64,000 nucleotides of DNA, taken from the NCBI RefSeq assembly GCF_004028635.1, contig NZ_ML138680.1, positions 57,977 to 121,976 on the forward strand. Direction: 5' to 3'. Shown here one piece after another: positions 1 through 8,556 of the stretch. A model generated the notes under the pieces. That model ran no database searches, was not told the origin of the DNA, and saw nothing but the letters and a program-made list of their open reading frames with translations. The position numbers and the translations under genes were made by a program. The stretch is from Streptomyces cyaneus. GTDB lineage: Bacteria > Actinomycetota > Actinomycetes > Streptomycetales > Streptomycetaceae. The stretch's first letter is position 1. Each line of letters starts with the position of its first letter.

Positions 1-566
1 TGCAGACCTTCGGCACGAGCGAGACCGGTATCGCCACGACCACGAGCGAGTCCTCTACCAGCACATACTTCAAGATTTCTGATGCCAATGTTGAATACCG
101 AATCGTCGATGGCGAACTGTATTTGAAATCCAGGACTCAGTTTCTCGGGTACCTGAACTACACGGACGCCTCCCTCACGGAGGACGGCTGGTTCCGGACG
201 GGGGATCTTGTCGAGGAATCCGCAGACGGCTACCTCCGGATCAAGGGCCGGGCCAAAGAAGTCATCAACGTGGGAGGGGAGAAGCTGCTACCCCTTGAGC
301 TGGAATCCATCCTGCTGAGCAGCCCGCTTATCGAGGACTGTACGGTTTATGGACGACCGAACGCCATCACCGGTCAAACGGTATGCGCAGATATCAAAGT
401 CAAGGATGGGTTGTCCCGCGCGGAGATTCGGAAACACGTCATCGAGTTCCTCACGGGCCGCGTGGAACCGTTCAAGATTCCATCGAAGATCGCCGTGGTC
501 GAGAACCTCGAGATATCAGGCCGTCTCAAAAAGGTGCGCCCTAGTCCAAGAAGCAACCCGGCCTGA
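1..566 (+). CDS. Acyl-AMP ligase / adenylate-forming enzyme, 3' part only (CmlK-like)
   Basis: The reading frame is open from the left edge (first full codon at 3), so only the C-terminal part is present. Visible motifs are GTSETG (A5-like), the hinge segment with WFRTGDL, and GRAKEVINVGGEK (A8), followed by a C-terminal lysine region around GRLKK. These identify the ANL superfamily of acyl-CoA synthetases and adenylation enzymes. It probably activates a small carboxylic acid for transfer to CoA or a carrier protein. The gene ends 55 bases before a CmlS-type halogenase. In the chloramphenicol cluster the acyl ligase CmlK lies beside CmlS, so a role in acetyl activation for dichloroacetyl formation is inferred. 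Any other ANL ligase remains possible because the substrate pocket lies outside the window. Confidence 0.8.
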   Translation, partial: QTFGTSETGIATTTSESSTSTYFKISDANVEYRIVDGELYLKSRTQFLGYLNYTDASLTEDGWFRTGDLVEESADGYLRIKGRAKEVINVGGEKLLPLELESILLSSPLIEDCTVYGRPNAITGQTVCADIKVKDGLSRAEIRKHVIEFLTGRVEPFKIPSKIAVVENLEISGRLKKVRPSPRSNPA

Positions 567-621
567 ACAGCATCACCTGCACAGCAAATGACCTGAATTT
601 GTCCAGTACAGGGAGAGTGTG

Positions 622-2337
622 ATGGCACGATCGAAGGTTTCCATCATCGGGGGCGGTCCGGCCGGCAGCGTTGCGGCCCTCACCCTGAACAAGCTCGGCC
701 ACGAGGTCACCATCTACGAGAGGAGCCGATTCCCGCGTTACCGCATAGGTGAGTCCCTACTGCCGGGAACCATGTCGATACTGAGTCGACTCGGCCTCCA
801 GGAGAAGATCGAAGCCCAGAACTATATAAAAAAGCCCTCTGCTACCTTTCTCTGGGGACAAGGTCAGGCACCGTGGACTTTCTCGTTTGCGGCCCCCAAG
901 GTCACTCCTTGGGTTTATGGCCACGCCATCCAGGTTAAACGAGAAGAATTCGACAAGCTCCTGCTTGACGAGGTCAAGAGTCGTGGAATCACGGTGATCG
1001 AGCAAGCCAACGTGACTGAGGTAGACGTATCTCGAACGGACGGCGTATCTCTCACCGCACTCCGGAACGGCGAAACCCTTCACCATGAAAGTGATTTCGT
1101 CATCGATGCGGGTGGTGCCGGTGGTCCGCTGGCTCGTCAACTCGGCGTGCGGCGTTACGACGAGTTCTACAAGAACTTCGCAATCTGGTCCTACTTCAAC
1201 CTGAGTGACCCTTTCAGTGGCGACCTGAAGGGCACCACGTACTCGATAACGTTCGAGGACGGCTGGGTCTGGATGATCCCGATCAAGGATGATCTATACA
1301 GCGTTGGTATCGTCGTCGATCGTGACAAGGCTGCTGAAGTCCGTAAACTCGGCGCGGAGGAATTCTACCGAACCACCCTCGCGAAATGTGCTGGCGCCAC
1401 AAAGCTTCTCGCGGGCACAGAAATGGTGGACGAGGTCAGGATTGTTCAGGACTGGTCGTATGAGGCCGAACGATTCTCCGCGGAGCGGTACTTTCTTTGT
1501 GGCGATGCGGCATGCTTTACCGATCCGCTGTTCTCCCAAGGCGTGCACCTGGCTTCGCAGTCCGCGGTTTGCGCGGCCGCTGCGATCGACAGGATCACTC
1601 AGGCCGAGGACGAGCAGGAGGAAGTCCACGCATGGTATAACCGTACCTATCGCGCGGCCTACGAGGAGTACCATGAGTTCCTCGCGTCGTTCTATACTTA
1701 CGCCTCCTTCACCGAGCCGAACTCCGAGTTCTGGCGCAAGCGGCGGATCACCGAGTCCGACGACGAGCGTCTGAGCCGGCGAAAGTGGTTCGAGAAGCTC
1801 GTGGACAACGGCCAGGAAGGCACCGGATCGACGGTTCCCAATTTCCGTGATCGAGCCGCCACGATGATTTCCATCGGCAGGCATCAGCGCGCGACGCTCA
1901 GCGACGAGTTCTCCGAGGCTGAGTTGAACGCAGCCCGGGTCCGGTGGATCAGCGACCTGACGAATCGGCTGAACAGCATAACCCGGCTGCGCTGGACCGG
2001 AACCAAGGCCCTGCTGAAGCCGCACTATCGCGTCGCCCCGCAGACATTTCGTCTGGAACAGCGAGAGATTCTTTCCAACCAGGACGGCTTGGACATGGCC
2101 CAATACCCCATGGACGAGCAAACCCTCCAGGTGTTCCAGGAGCTCGTCGAGGAGGAGTTCGGCTACCGTGCCCTGATCAAGCGCCTCCGCAGCGCGGGCC
2201 GGCACGAAATTAGCAGCCAACTGGTACTGCGCCTCATGGAAGCAGGCCTCCTGACTGGCTACGACAAGAATGGGGACCAGGTTGTCGTCGAAAGCCGACT
2301 GCACTTCGGCGGCGTCGGGGTGGAGTACGAGGTATGA
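622..2337 (+). CDS. cmlS: Flavin-dependent halogenase, CmlS type
   Basis: FADH2-dependent halogenase expected to chlorinate an activated aliphatic acyl group. The protein has 571 residues, the same length as CmlS of chloramphenicol biosynthesis as I remember it. It carries an N-terminal FAD motif (GGGPAG, residues 10-15), the halogenase signature GWVWMIPI (214-221), CGDAACFTDPLFSQGVHLAS, and a long C-terminal extension typical of CmlS. Counting from ATG 622, Asp277 falls in RIVQDWSY, where CmlS carries its covalent FAD link. This supports that start over GTG 619. AGGGAG lies 6 bases upstream. The ligase fragment before it and the terminator after it suggest one transcript. Expected product is a mono- or dichloroacetyl unit. 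Whether it serves the NRPS to the right or a cluster outside the window is unclear. Confidence 0.9.
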   Translation: MARSKVSIIGGGPAGSVAALTLNKLGHEVTIYERSRFPRYRIGESLLPGTMSILSRLGLQEKIEAQNYIKKPSATFLWGQGQAPWTFSFAAPKVTPWVYGHAIQVKREEFDKLLLDEVKSRGITVIEQANVTEVDVSRTDGVSLTALRNGETLHHESDFVIDAGGAGGPLARQLGVRRYDEFYKNFAIWSYFNLSDPFSGDLKGTTYSITFEDGWVWMIPIKDDLYSVGIVVDRDKAAEVRKLGAEEFYRTTLAKCAGATKLLAGTEMVDEVRIVQDWSYEAERFSAERYFLCGDAACFTDPLFSQGVHLASQSAVCAAAAIDRITQAEDEQEEVHAWYNRTYRAAYEEYHEFLASFYTYASFTEPNSEFWRKRRITESDDERLSRRKWFEKLVDNGQEGTGSTVPNFRDRAATMISIGRHQRATLSDEFSEAELNAARVRWISDLTNRLNSITRLRWTGTKALLKPHYRVAPQTFRLEQREILSNQDGLDMAQYPMDEQTLQVFQELVEEEFGYRALIKRLRSAGRHEISSQLVLRLMEAGLLTGYDKNGDQVVVESRLHFGGVGVEYEV

Positions 2338-2396
2338 CAGGGGACATGTGTAACTGGGCAGGTCTCGGGAGGATGGCTGAGAAGCCCCGTTAGCTT

Positions 2397-2457
2397 CGAT
2401 CTTTCGTGAGGGTCCATCGGCGGAGTCGGTGGGCCCTTTCGCTTTGCGGAGCTGATG
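2397..2457 (+). repeat. Left copy of a 61-bp repeat, inverted at 48557-48617
   Basis: Aligned by eye, the left copy and the reverse complement of 48557-48617 agree at 59 of 61 positions. A weaker match (about three quarters identical) continues for about 70 bases from 2463 and corresponds to DNA around 48360-48440, with an internal deletion on the left side. The copy contains the terminator hairpin. Confidence 0.85.
2410..2445 (+). terminator. Rho-independent terminator after the halogenase
   Basis: A 12-bp imperfect stem (GGGTCCATCGGC against GTCGGTGGGCCC, with several G-U pairs and loop GGA) is followed by TTTCGCTTT. It lies 73 bases past the halogenase stop. The same hairpin occurs inverted at 48.6 kb. 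Confidence 0.6.
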
Positions 2458-2639
2458 CTGGGCGGGCTGGTGGTGCCGAGCTGAGCGGCCGCGGAGAACA
2501 GGCGGAATTGCAGGCGGTGGGCTCGGTGGCCCGGGTTCTGTCACGGGCTGGCCTGTGCGTCGATCTCAATGGCTGGGGTCCAGGCCGGGGCGGGGACCTG
2601 CAGTACGTCGTGGGTGCCGGCCGCGGAGTCGGTGCGGAT

Positions 2640-2833
2640 CAGGGTCTGGCGCCTTGCAAGAGCTGGGTCGGCACCGGCTTCAAGAACACCGTCGTCGAGC
2701 ACGGGGCGAAGCCGCCCGCGACTACGAGACCCTGCCCGGCGGCTCCGAGGTCGTGATCCACATCGCCTCGATCGACAGCCGCGCCAAGCGCACAACGGAC
2801 GAGACCACACCCACCTGGCTAGGAACCTACTAG
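2640..2833 (+). pseudogene. IS5-family transposase C-terminal remnant
   Basis: Two frames carry pieces of an IS5-family transposase tail: TGFKNTVVEHGA around 2680-2715, then, after a deletion and frameshift, RDYETLPGGSEVVIHIAS to a stop at 2833. The RDYETLP.SE motif near the C-terminus is characteristic of the family. No intact transposase remains. The rest of 2458-2640 shows no gene. Confidence 0.65.
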
Positions 2834-2881
2834 GAAATATACGGCAATTCGCCTATACCAAAATCCCGCTCAGTGCGCGAT

Positions 2882-3925
2882 TCACATCAGGACAGCGCCG
2901 CCCCCCGGTCGTCGTGCTCGGCTGCGCCGATTGTCCAGGTGCACAAAAACCCTGTGGAGCCAGCGATCGGTCCCGTCATACCGCGGTGTGAATGCGCTGC
3001 GACCGTGCACGACGAGGCGGTTGTCCAGGAACACCATGTCACCGTGCCGTAGATGGAGTGCGGACCGGACGGCGGCGAGAGCTTCGCCCAGCCGCGACAT
3101 CGCTTCGGCCCCCGTGTCGTCCAGGGCCGCGGTGGCATGGAAGTCCACTCGGATATCCGGGTCGTCGATGTCCCCGCTGAGCAGCGGATGTGGCTCCGTC
3201 TTCTGCTCTGATCGGAATGACGGCGGTGGGCTGGTTATGAATCGGTTCTCGCACAGGATCGCCCGGTCTTTGTCGGACAGTAGCGGGAGGGCTTGGCGGA
3301 TGCTGGCAACGTACGTGCCCACTTCCTCCTGGTGTGCGGGACGCAGGCACAACAGGCCGACATAGTCCGGTCGGTTGGGATGAAACGCGTTCTCCGTGTG
3401 GAATTGCAGAGAGACTGAGCCGCCATTGCTCTGCGAGTTCTCCAGCATTCGCACCGGCACAACGTTCTGGACCAGTGCCCCACGCTTCTCGTTGCGGTAG
3501 GCGACGATCTCGCCAAGCTGCAGGCCCACCAGCATTGCGATCGCAGCCGGCACTGTTGCCGAGAGTTCAGCGGACTCCGGAGCGCTTGGGGTTGGAGGAA
3601 GCGCGTCACTTGGGATCGGTAGTCGGCTGACCAATAGGAGTCCTTCGGGTCCCGGATCATTGCGATAGGACCTAACTGTCTGGAGCAGCCGGACGGGGAG
3701 CTCGCAGCCTGCGGACCGGGCTGCGGCGATCCACTGAGGGTGGTCTACGGCAGCCGTTTGCGTCCGGGTAAGGCGATTGGCCAAGACGGCTGTGTGCTCC
3801 GCCTCCTCCTGCGTGAGTCGAATCCGGTTGCTGTGGTGTTCCTGGTCGTCTGCCGCGATCGCTGTTCCTGCCGTAGCGTCCATATCTCTAATGTCGTCAT
3901 GGGCCGCATGGGACTTTCCAGGCAC
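2882..3925 (-). CDS. 2-oxoglutarate/Fe(II) oxygenase, AsnO/VioC-like amino-acid beta-hydroxylase
   Basis: Clavaminate-synthase-like oxygenase of the group that hydroxylates free amino acids at C-beta (AsnO for Asn, VioC for Arg). The iron ligands appear as H176-T-E178 in QFHTENAF, the HxE variant typical of AsnO/VioC rather than HxD, plus H307 in VVHGRSAF. Arg321 in YDGTDRW would bind 2-oxoglutarate. Length is 347 aa from GTG 3925. ATG 3890 (MDATAG) is an alternative start and neither has a strong ribosome site. The gene diverges from the NRPS run; the 171-base gap 3926-4096 must hold both promoters. Because the nearby A domain at 6000 has an Asn-like code, 3-hydroxyasparagine is the most natural product. 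This is inference; arginine or another amino acid is possible. Confidence 0.8.
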   Translation of the reverse strand: MPGKSHAAHDDIRDMDATAGTAIAADDQEHHSNRIRLTQEEAEHTAVLANRLTRTQTAAVDHPQWIAAARSAGCELPVRLLQTVRSYRNDPGPEGLLLVSRLPIPSDALPPTPSAPESAELSATVPAAIAMLVGLQLGEIVAYRNEKRGALVQNVVPVRMLENSQSNGGSVSLQFHTENAFHPNRPDYVGLLCLRPAHQEEVGTYVASIRQALPLLSDKDRAILCENRFITSPPPSFRSEQKTEPHPLLSGDIDDPDIRVDFHATAALDDTGAEAMSRLGEALAAVRSALHLRHGDMVFLDNRLVVHGRSAFTPRYDGTDRWLHRVFVHLDNRRSRARRPGGGAVLM

Positions 3926-4096
3926 GGAAGCGGCAAATCACCGTCCACAACTTGCCGCTTCGATGCCTGGACCGCGCAACGGTATGGCAGTGAAGGTTGG
4001 TTGCTGTCCACTGCATCGCGGCCTCCGCCAGCTTTTGCTGGCGGATAGGGCAAGCGGTGAGGCTGCGTGGCTGACCGACGGCGGGAGAATCACTAA

Positions 4097-5191
4097 ATGA
4101 CCAATGCAGTCGGCGGTCCGCCGAAACGCATGCCCACCCACATCATAGAATCCATGATGTGCTCTCTGTGGGGCGAGCACTTTGGCCATCCGGTTGGCCC
4201 CGATGACGATTTCTTCGAACTTGGCGGCGACTCGCTTGCCATCCTTGAGATTGTGCTCCAAGCGCGCAAGCTTGGGCTGGAGCTCCGTGCATCGCAGGCG
4301 CTGCGGCACCCTACGCCGGCACGGTTGGCGGAGTCGATCACGGTGCGCTCCCTCGACCGGGCTCCGGAGCGCCTGCTCTCTTTGGTCAGCGCCGCGGCAC
4401 ACACGAAGTGGCCGGAGATTGCGCTCGCCACGCGAAGCAGCACCGTGAGTGCGCTGACCAGTGACGAGGGATATGGAAGCCCGCTGGTCGTGATCCACTC
4501 GGACAGCCACCGCGTAGCCGAGCAAACGGCGCTTCTTCGTTGGGAACTTGGCCGTCCGATCCACAGCCTTCACCTGCCCGGCCTGGACGGTTCGGTCACG
4601 GACGGCGCAGGAATTGTCGCATTGTCGTACGTCCTGGCCGAGGCGGTAAACGCAAAGCAGCTGGGCGAGCCGGTGTCGATCGCGGGTTTCGGCATCGGAG
4701 CGGTGTTCGCCCATGAGGTAGCTCGGGCGCTGCAGGCAGCCGGAAGGCAGGTCGATCTGCTCGCGCTCGTGTCGCCTTCGCTGCCGGGTGTTGCAGTGCC
4801 ACCCCGTGACGCCTTGTTGCGCGAGCGGGTCGCGGTGCTCGGTGGCCGGTTCGGGCTGGGAGACGGTGCCGATGGGCGCGATCTGCTCCATCAGGCGCAT
4901 GCGGCGGGCTGGTTCGAGGACGTCGAATCACCAGAGGAGCTGGTTCATCGGCAAGCGACCTGGGTGGAGCTTACGTCTGCGGTCGCAGAGCGGCAGTTCG
5001 ACGGCTTCCACCGCTACGACGGGCCGTCGCTGCTGGCCGCGGACGGAGCGCGTCAAGTGGTCGCCGAAAAGGCATGGGGACCTGGATTGACCTCTATGGA
5101 GGTCTGCCAGTTGGACCACGGGCTGGAGTCGCCGGCGGGTGCGCTGCGCGACCCGCGTCTCGCTGACGCGCTGCGGAAGGGACGTGTGTAG
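4097..5191 (+). CDS. NRPS PCP-thioesterase didomain with degenerate TE
   Basis: Residues about 12-85 form a peptidyl carrier domain with FFELGGDSL; Ser46 is the phosphopantetheine site. Residues about 115-360 are a type I thioesterase fold expected to release the peptide. The nucleophile elbow GxSxG reads G-F-G-I-G at residues 197-201, with Gly (codon GGC at 4691) where serine should be. The late histidine (DHGLE, about residue 343) is kept. The TE is therefore probably not a classical serine hydrolase; it may be inactive or structural. ATG 4097 has GGGAG 10 bases upstream. The stop overlaps the next gene by one base (TAGTG), suggesting coupled translation. There is no C or A domain, so the PCP must be loaded in trans. 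Confidence 0.85.
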   Translation: MTNAVGGPPKRMPTHIIESMMCSLWGEHFGHPVGPDDDFFELGGDSLAILEIVLQARKLGLELRASQALRHPTPARLAESITVRSLDRAPERLLSLVSAAAHTKWPEIALATRSSTVSALTSDEGYGSPLVVIHSDSHRVAEQTALLRWELGRPIHSLHLPGLDGSVTDGAGIVALSYVLAEAVNAKQLGEPVSIAGFGIGAVFAHEVARALQAAGRQVDLLALVSPSLPGVAVPPRDALLRERVAVLGGRFGLGDGADGRDLLHQAHAAGWFEDVESPEELVHRQATWVELTSAVAERQFDGFHRYDGPSLLAADGARQVVAEKAWGPGLTSMEVCQLDHGLESPAGALRDPRLADALRKGRV

Positions 5192-6003
5192 TGAACCCTG
5201 TTCCATCTTCTTCTGAACGGGCTGCAGCCGAAGTTGTTCCGGTCGATTCGAAAAGGGAACGACGTTGGTTCGCCCGACCGCGAGTGGTCCCAGATCCTTT
5301 GCTGCGACTGGTGTGCTTTCCGCATGTCGGCGCCGGCGGTGCGGCGTTCAACGCGTGGGCGGACCTGCTCCCTGCCGAAGTCGAACTGTGTGCTGTGCGG
5401 TTCCCCGGACGTGAGAACCGGATGGGAGAGCCACTGCTGGACGAGCCTGAGCAGGCGGTAGACGCAGTGCTCGCCGCAATGTCCTCTCTACTTGACCGGC
5501 CGTTCGTGCTCCTCGGGCACTGTTCCGGCAGCGTGCTGGCGTATGAATGCGCCCGTCGGCTTCAGCTCTCGGATGGTCCGGCGCCGGTTCTGGTGGTGGT
5601 CTCGTCGGCGGAGGGGCCATCGGTGCGAAACGTCAGAGATCCCTTGCACCTGTTGCCACGGGACGAGTTGCTGGCCCGGGTGGTGGGCTATGGCGGGATG
5701 GCGCCGCAGGTGCTGGCCGACCCAGATCTCATGAAGATGGTCGCGCGGGTGATGCGAGCGGACTACCGCGTGGTCGAGCGGCTGCAGTACTCGCCCGGAC
5801 CGCCACTTACCACCCCCATCGCGGTGCTCGGCGGGCGGCAGGACCAGTTCATCTCGGAGCAAGCGCTCAGGGCCTGGGCGGCGGAGACGACCGCCGGTAT
5901 CTCGGTGCACATGCTGGACGCCCCGCACTACCTGCTCCAGCATGCGGCTGCGCTGGTGGCCGACCTGATCGGTGAGCTGCTTGACGTGGAGGCTCAGGCG
6001 TGA
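5191..6003 (+). CDS. Type II thioesterase with cysteine nucleophile
   Basis: Editing thioesterase (GrsT/TycF family, 270 aa) that clears stalled or wrong acyl groups from carrier domains. Family marks are the N-terminal LRLVCFPHVGAGG, the PGRENR motif, the elbow G-H-C-S-G (Cys111 in place of the usual serine), Asp218 in GGRQDQF and His246 in DAPHYLL. This is a Cys-Asp-His triad. Some NRPS/PKS thioesterases use Cys, often favouring acyl transfer or slow hydrolysis. GTG 5191 overlaps the upstream stop by one base, and its own stop overlaps the next GTG by four bases. About 25 extra residues precede the usual start of the fold. Confidence 0.88.
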   Translation: MNPVPSSSERAAAEVVPVDSKRERRWFARPRVVPDPLLRLVCFPHVGAGGAAFNAWADLLPAEVELCAVRFPGRENRMGEPLLDEPEQAVDAVLAAMSSLLDRPFVLLGHCSGSVLAYECARRLQLSDGPAPVLVVVSSAEGPSVRNVRDPLHLLPRDELLARVVGYGGMAPQVLADPDLMKMVARVMRADYRVVERLQYSPGPPLTTPIAVLGGRQDQFISEQALRAWAAETTAGISVHMLDAPHYLLQHAAALVADLIGELLDVEAQA

Positions 6004-8276
6004 CCGAGTCTCAGGTGATGTCACTACCAACGGCATGGCGGTTGGTGGACGCGGCAGAGGTCAACAGCCGGTGCGAGGCGTTGATATCGGCCGAGAGGCT
6101 GGTCGGCGTCGGCGTCGGCGTCGGCGTCGACGGAAGGCGCAAGGACAAGGATGCCTTGCTGCCGGCGCTGCTCGCGGTTCATGTCAAGGTCCTGGACATG
6201 CTGTGGGAGGACCGCCGGTTCCGTACCGCCGTCCGCATGGCCGGCGGTACGGAGCGCGAAGTACAGGTGGACTTGTGGCAGGCGCGTACGTGGCACGACC
6301 TGGCCTCAGCGTGCGCCTCGATGCTGGGCGGTCTCGACTCCGTCGCGGACGGTCCAGTCAGGTTGACAGCCACCGGTCCGGCTCATGACGACTCAGCAGC
6401 ACGTGTGCTGTTCGATGTCGAAGGACTTTCCTTGACGGCCCGCTCCGCCGGCGATGACGGGAACGACGCAGCAGGCACGCCTCAGGCCAGGTACGGGCTA
6501 GTAGTCTCAGCGCGGAAAGACGGGCTGCTGTTGTCCGCAGACAGCCGTGCCCTGTCCCCGGCCGCATTCGGCAGACTCAAAGACCTGTACAGGTGCGCTC
6601 TGGTGGCGTCCGCAGCCGATCCCGACGGGGATGTGGGCACAGCATGTCTGCCGGACCAGGAACGGCTGGCCGTGCTCGGGAAGTGGAGCTCGGGCCCCCA
6701 GGTAGAGCGACCGCGCAAGACAGTCCTTGACTTGTTCCAGGCGCAAGCTCAGCGGAGCCCTGACGCCGTCGCGGTGCGGAGTGACGACGCGGTCATCACC
6801 TACCGGGAACTGGACGAGCAATCCGACCACATCGCTGAATTGCTGGCGGAGTGCGAGGTGGGCCGGGACCGACCAGTGGGCGTGTCGCTGCGCAGTGGCC
6901 CCAGCCTGCTGCCGGTGCTGTTCGGCGTGTGGAAGACAGGCGCCCCCTATCTGCCGCTGGATGTAGGTCTGCCTGCCAGTCGACTGCACGCGATGGTTGC
7001 CTCCGCACGCTGTCAGCTTGTAGTCACATCCGCCAGCGACCTGCCGATATGGGACTGCGTCGAAGGCGTGAGCACCCTCGTACTCGACACCGCATTGTCG
7101 CTGGACCAGAGACGTTCCTACGGCACCGCCGACAAGCTCAGCCCTGCAGTACGGCCGAGCCCGGGGAGCCCGGCATACGTGATGTACACCTCCGGGTCCA
7201 CCGGTCGTCCAAAGGGCGTGCTCGTACACCACGCAGGTTTGGTCAACTATGTGCTGTGGGCGGCCGAGAACTATGCCTCCCGGGGATCAGGCGGTTCGCC
7301 CTTCTTCAGTTCCATCGGGTTCGACCTCGGTGTACCCAGCCTGTTCGCGCCGCTCATTGTCGGGCAGGCAGTGCACCTGCTGCCTGATCCGCTTGATCCG
7401 GCGGACCTGGGCACCCTCCTCGCAAGCAATGGTCCGTACAGCTTCATCAAGTGCACCCCCGGCCATCTCAACATGTTGAGCCTGGAGCTGGAGCAGCTGG
7501 AGGCGTCCGGTCTGGCCGGTGTGCTGATCGCGGCGGGTGACGCCTTCACTGGTGAACTGGCAAGGCGTTGGATCGACCTCGCCGGGCCGGGCGGGACCAC
7601 GGTGGCGACCGAGTACGGCCCAACCGAGATCACGGTAGGAAACTCGGGTCAGCAGGTAGGCGATCCCGACCCCGACGGTCTGATACCCCTGGGCCGGCCA
7701 ATTCCCAATACGACGATGTACGTGCTCGACGAGATGCTTGAGCCGGTTCCCGTCGGAGTCCCGGGTGAAGTGCATGTCGGTGGTGCGGGTGTCGCTTACG
7801 GATACCTGGGAGATCCCGCGCTCTCGGCGGAGCGATTCCTCCCCGACCCATACGGCGCTCCCGGGTCTCGGCTCTACCGGACCGGCGATCGCGCCCGCTG
7901 GACGGACTCGGGTGACCTGGATTTCCTCGGTCGCACCGACCATCAAGTGAAGGTCCGAGGCTACCGAGTCGAGGTAGGAGAGGTGCGCGAGGCATTACGC
8001 CGCATACCGGGGGTTGCTGACGGGGTCGTGACTGCGGTCGGCCACCCCGCGCGCTTGGCCGCATTCGTTGTTCCCGAGCCGAACCATCCGCCGAACCTCG
8101 CGCAGGTGCGGGCCCGGCTTTCCCGCGAACTCCCGGACTACATGGTCCCGTCCGACTTGGTGGTCGTAGCGGCCCTTCCATTGACTGCCAACGGCAAGGT
8201 CGACAGAAGCGAACTGGAAGCCAGGCTGCCAGATCTCATCCGGGCAGCGCGACGTAATGCCGGCCGTCGGGAGTGA
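6000..8276 (+). CDS. NRPS adenylation protein with partial C domain, no PCP
   Basis: Activates an amino acid as aminoacyl-AMP. Residues about 30-225 resemble only the C-terminal lobe of a condensation domain (LLPALLAVHVKVLD...), with no HHxxxDG. Residues about 245-750 are a full A domain: YVMYTSGSTGRPKG (about 394-408), EYGPTE (about 538), YRTGDRARW, and NGKVDR (lysine near 733). The specificity residues read by eye are D-L-P-K-I-A-E-V-G-K, close to the asparagine code DLTKxGEVGK. No carrier domain follows, so it must load a PCP in trans. GTG 6000 overlaps the preceding stop (GTGA). MbtH is encoded immediately downstream. With the AsnO-like oxygenase nearby, asparagine or 3-hydroxyasparagine is the likely substrate (inference). 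Confidence 0.85.
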   Translation: MTESQVMSLPTAWRLVDAAEVNSRCEALISAERLVGVGVGVGVDGRRKDKDALLPALLAVHVKVLDMLWEDRRFRTAVRMAGGTEREVQVDLWQARTWHDLASACASMLGGLDSVADGPVRLTATGPAHDDSAARVLFDVEGLSLTARSAGDDGNDAAGTPQARYGLVVSARKDGLLLSADSRALSPAAFGRLKDLYRCALVASAADPDGDVGTACLPDQERLAVLGKWSSGPQVERPRKTVLDLFQAQAQRSPDAVAVRSDDAVITYRELDEQSDHIAELLAECEVGRDRPVGVSLRSGPSLLPVLFGVWKTGAPYLPLDVGLPASRLHAMVASARCQLVVTSASDLPIWDCVEGVSTLVLDTALSLDQRRSYGTADKLSPAVRPSPGSPAYVMYTSGSTGRPKGVLVHHAGLVNYVLWAAENYASRGSGGSPFFSSIGFDLGVPSLFAPLIVGQAVHLLPDPLDPADLGTLLASNGPYSFIKCTPGHLNMLSLELEQLEASGLAGVLIAAGDAFTGELARRWIDLAGPGGTTVATEYGPTEITVGNSGQQVGDPDPDGLIPLGRPIPNTTMYVLDEMLEPVPVGVPGEVHVGGAGVAYGYLGDPALSAERFLPDPYGAPGSRLYRTGDRARWTDSGDLDFLGRTDHQVKVRGYRVEVGEVREALRRIPGVADGVVTAVGHPARLAAFVVPEPNHPPNLAQVRARLSRELPDYMVPSDLVVVAALPLTANGKVDRSELEARLPDLIRAARRNAGRRE
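6102..6128 (+). repeat. GTCGGC hexamer tandem repeat inside NRPS gene
   Basis: Four consecutive GTCGGC units followed by a near copy encode alternating Val-Gly near residue 40 of the adenylation protein, within the partial C domain. A change in copy number would stay in frame. Confidence 0.8.
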
Positions 8277-8304
8277 AAGCGAAGATGCCAGCGAAAGGAG
8301 CACA

Positions 8305-8553
8305 GTGAACAAGAACCCTTCCGAGCACGACGCGCTGTCGGAGCCGCTCTACCAGGTGGTGTTCAACGACGAGGAGCAGTATTCCGTGTGGCCGGCGCAT
8401 CGTGAGCCGCCGTCGGGATGGCAGCGCGACGGCTACACCGGCACCAAGCGGGCTTGCCTCACCCGGATCGCGGCGGTGTGGCGAGACCTGCGTCCGCTGA
8501 GCGTACGCAGCACTGAGGGTTTGGCTTCGCCCGCATCGTCCGTGGGGAGGTAG
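8305..8553 (+). CDS. MbtH-like NRPS chaperone
   Basis: Small protein (82 aa) that binds and activates NRPS adenylation domains. It shows the MbtH pattern: FNDEEQYSVWPAHREPPSGW, then CLTRIAAVWRDLRPLS. The open frame extends upstream to 8257, but GTG 8305 is chosen because AAAGGAG lies 4 bases before it and the protein then has the normal family length. It sits between the two genes with intact A domains and probably serves one or both. Confidence 0.93.
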   Translation: MNKNPSEHDALSEPLYQVVFNDEEQYSVWPAHREPPSGWQRDGYTGTKRACLTRIAAVWRDLRPLSVRSTEGLASPASSVGR

Positions 8554-8556
8554 ATC

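Noticed and set aside
1294..2544. A 416-codon minus-strand frame
   Set aside because: Antisense to the halogenase, with no motif and no ribosome site.
6000..6680. A full condensation domain at the start of the adenylation protein
   Set aside because: Only the C-terminal lobe is recognisable and no HHxxxDG motif is present.
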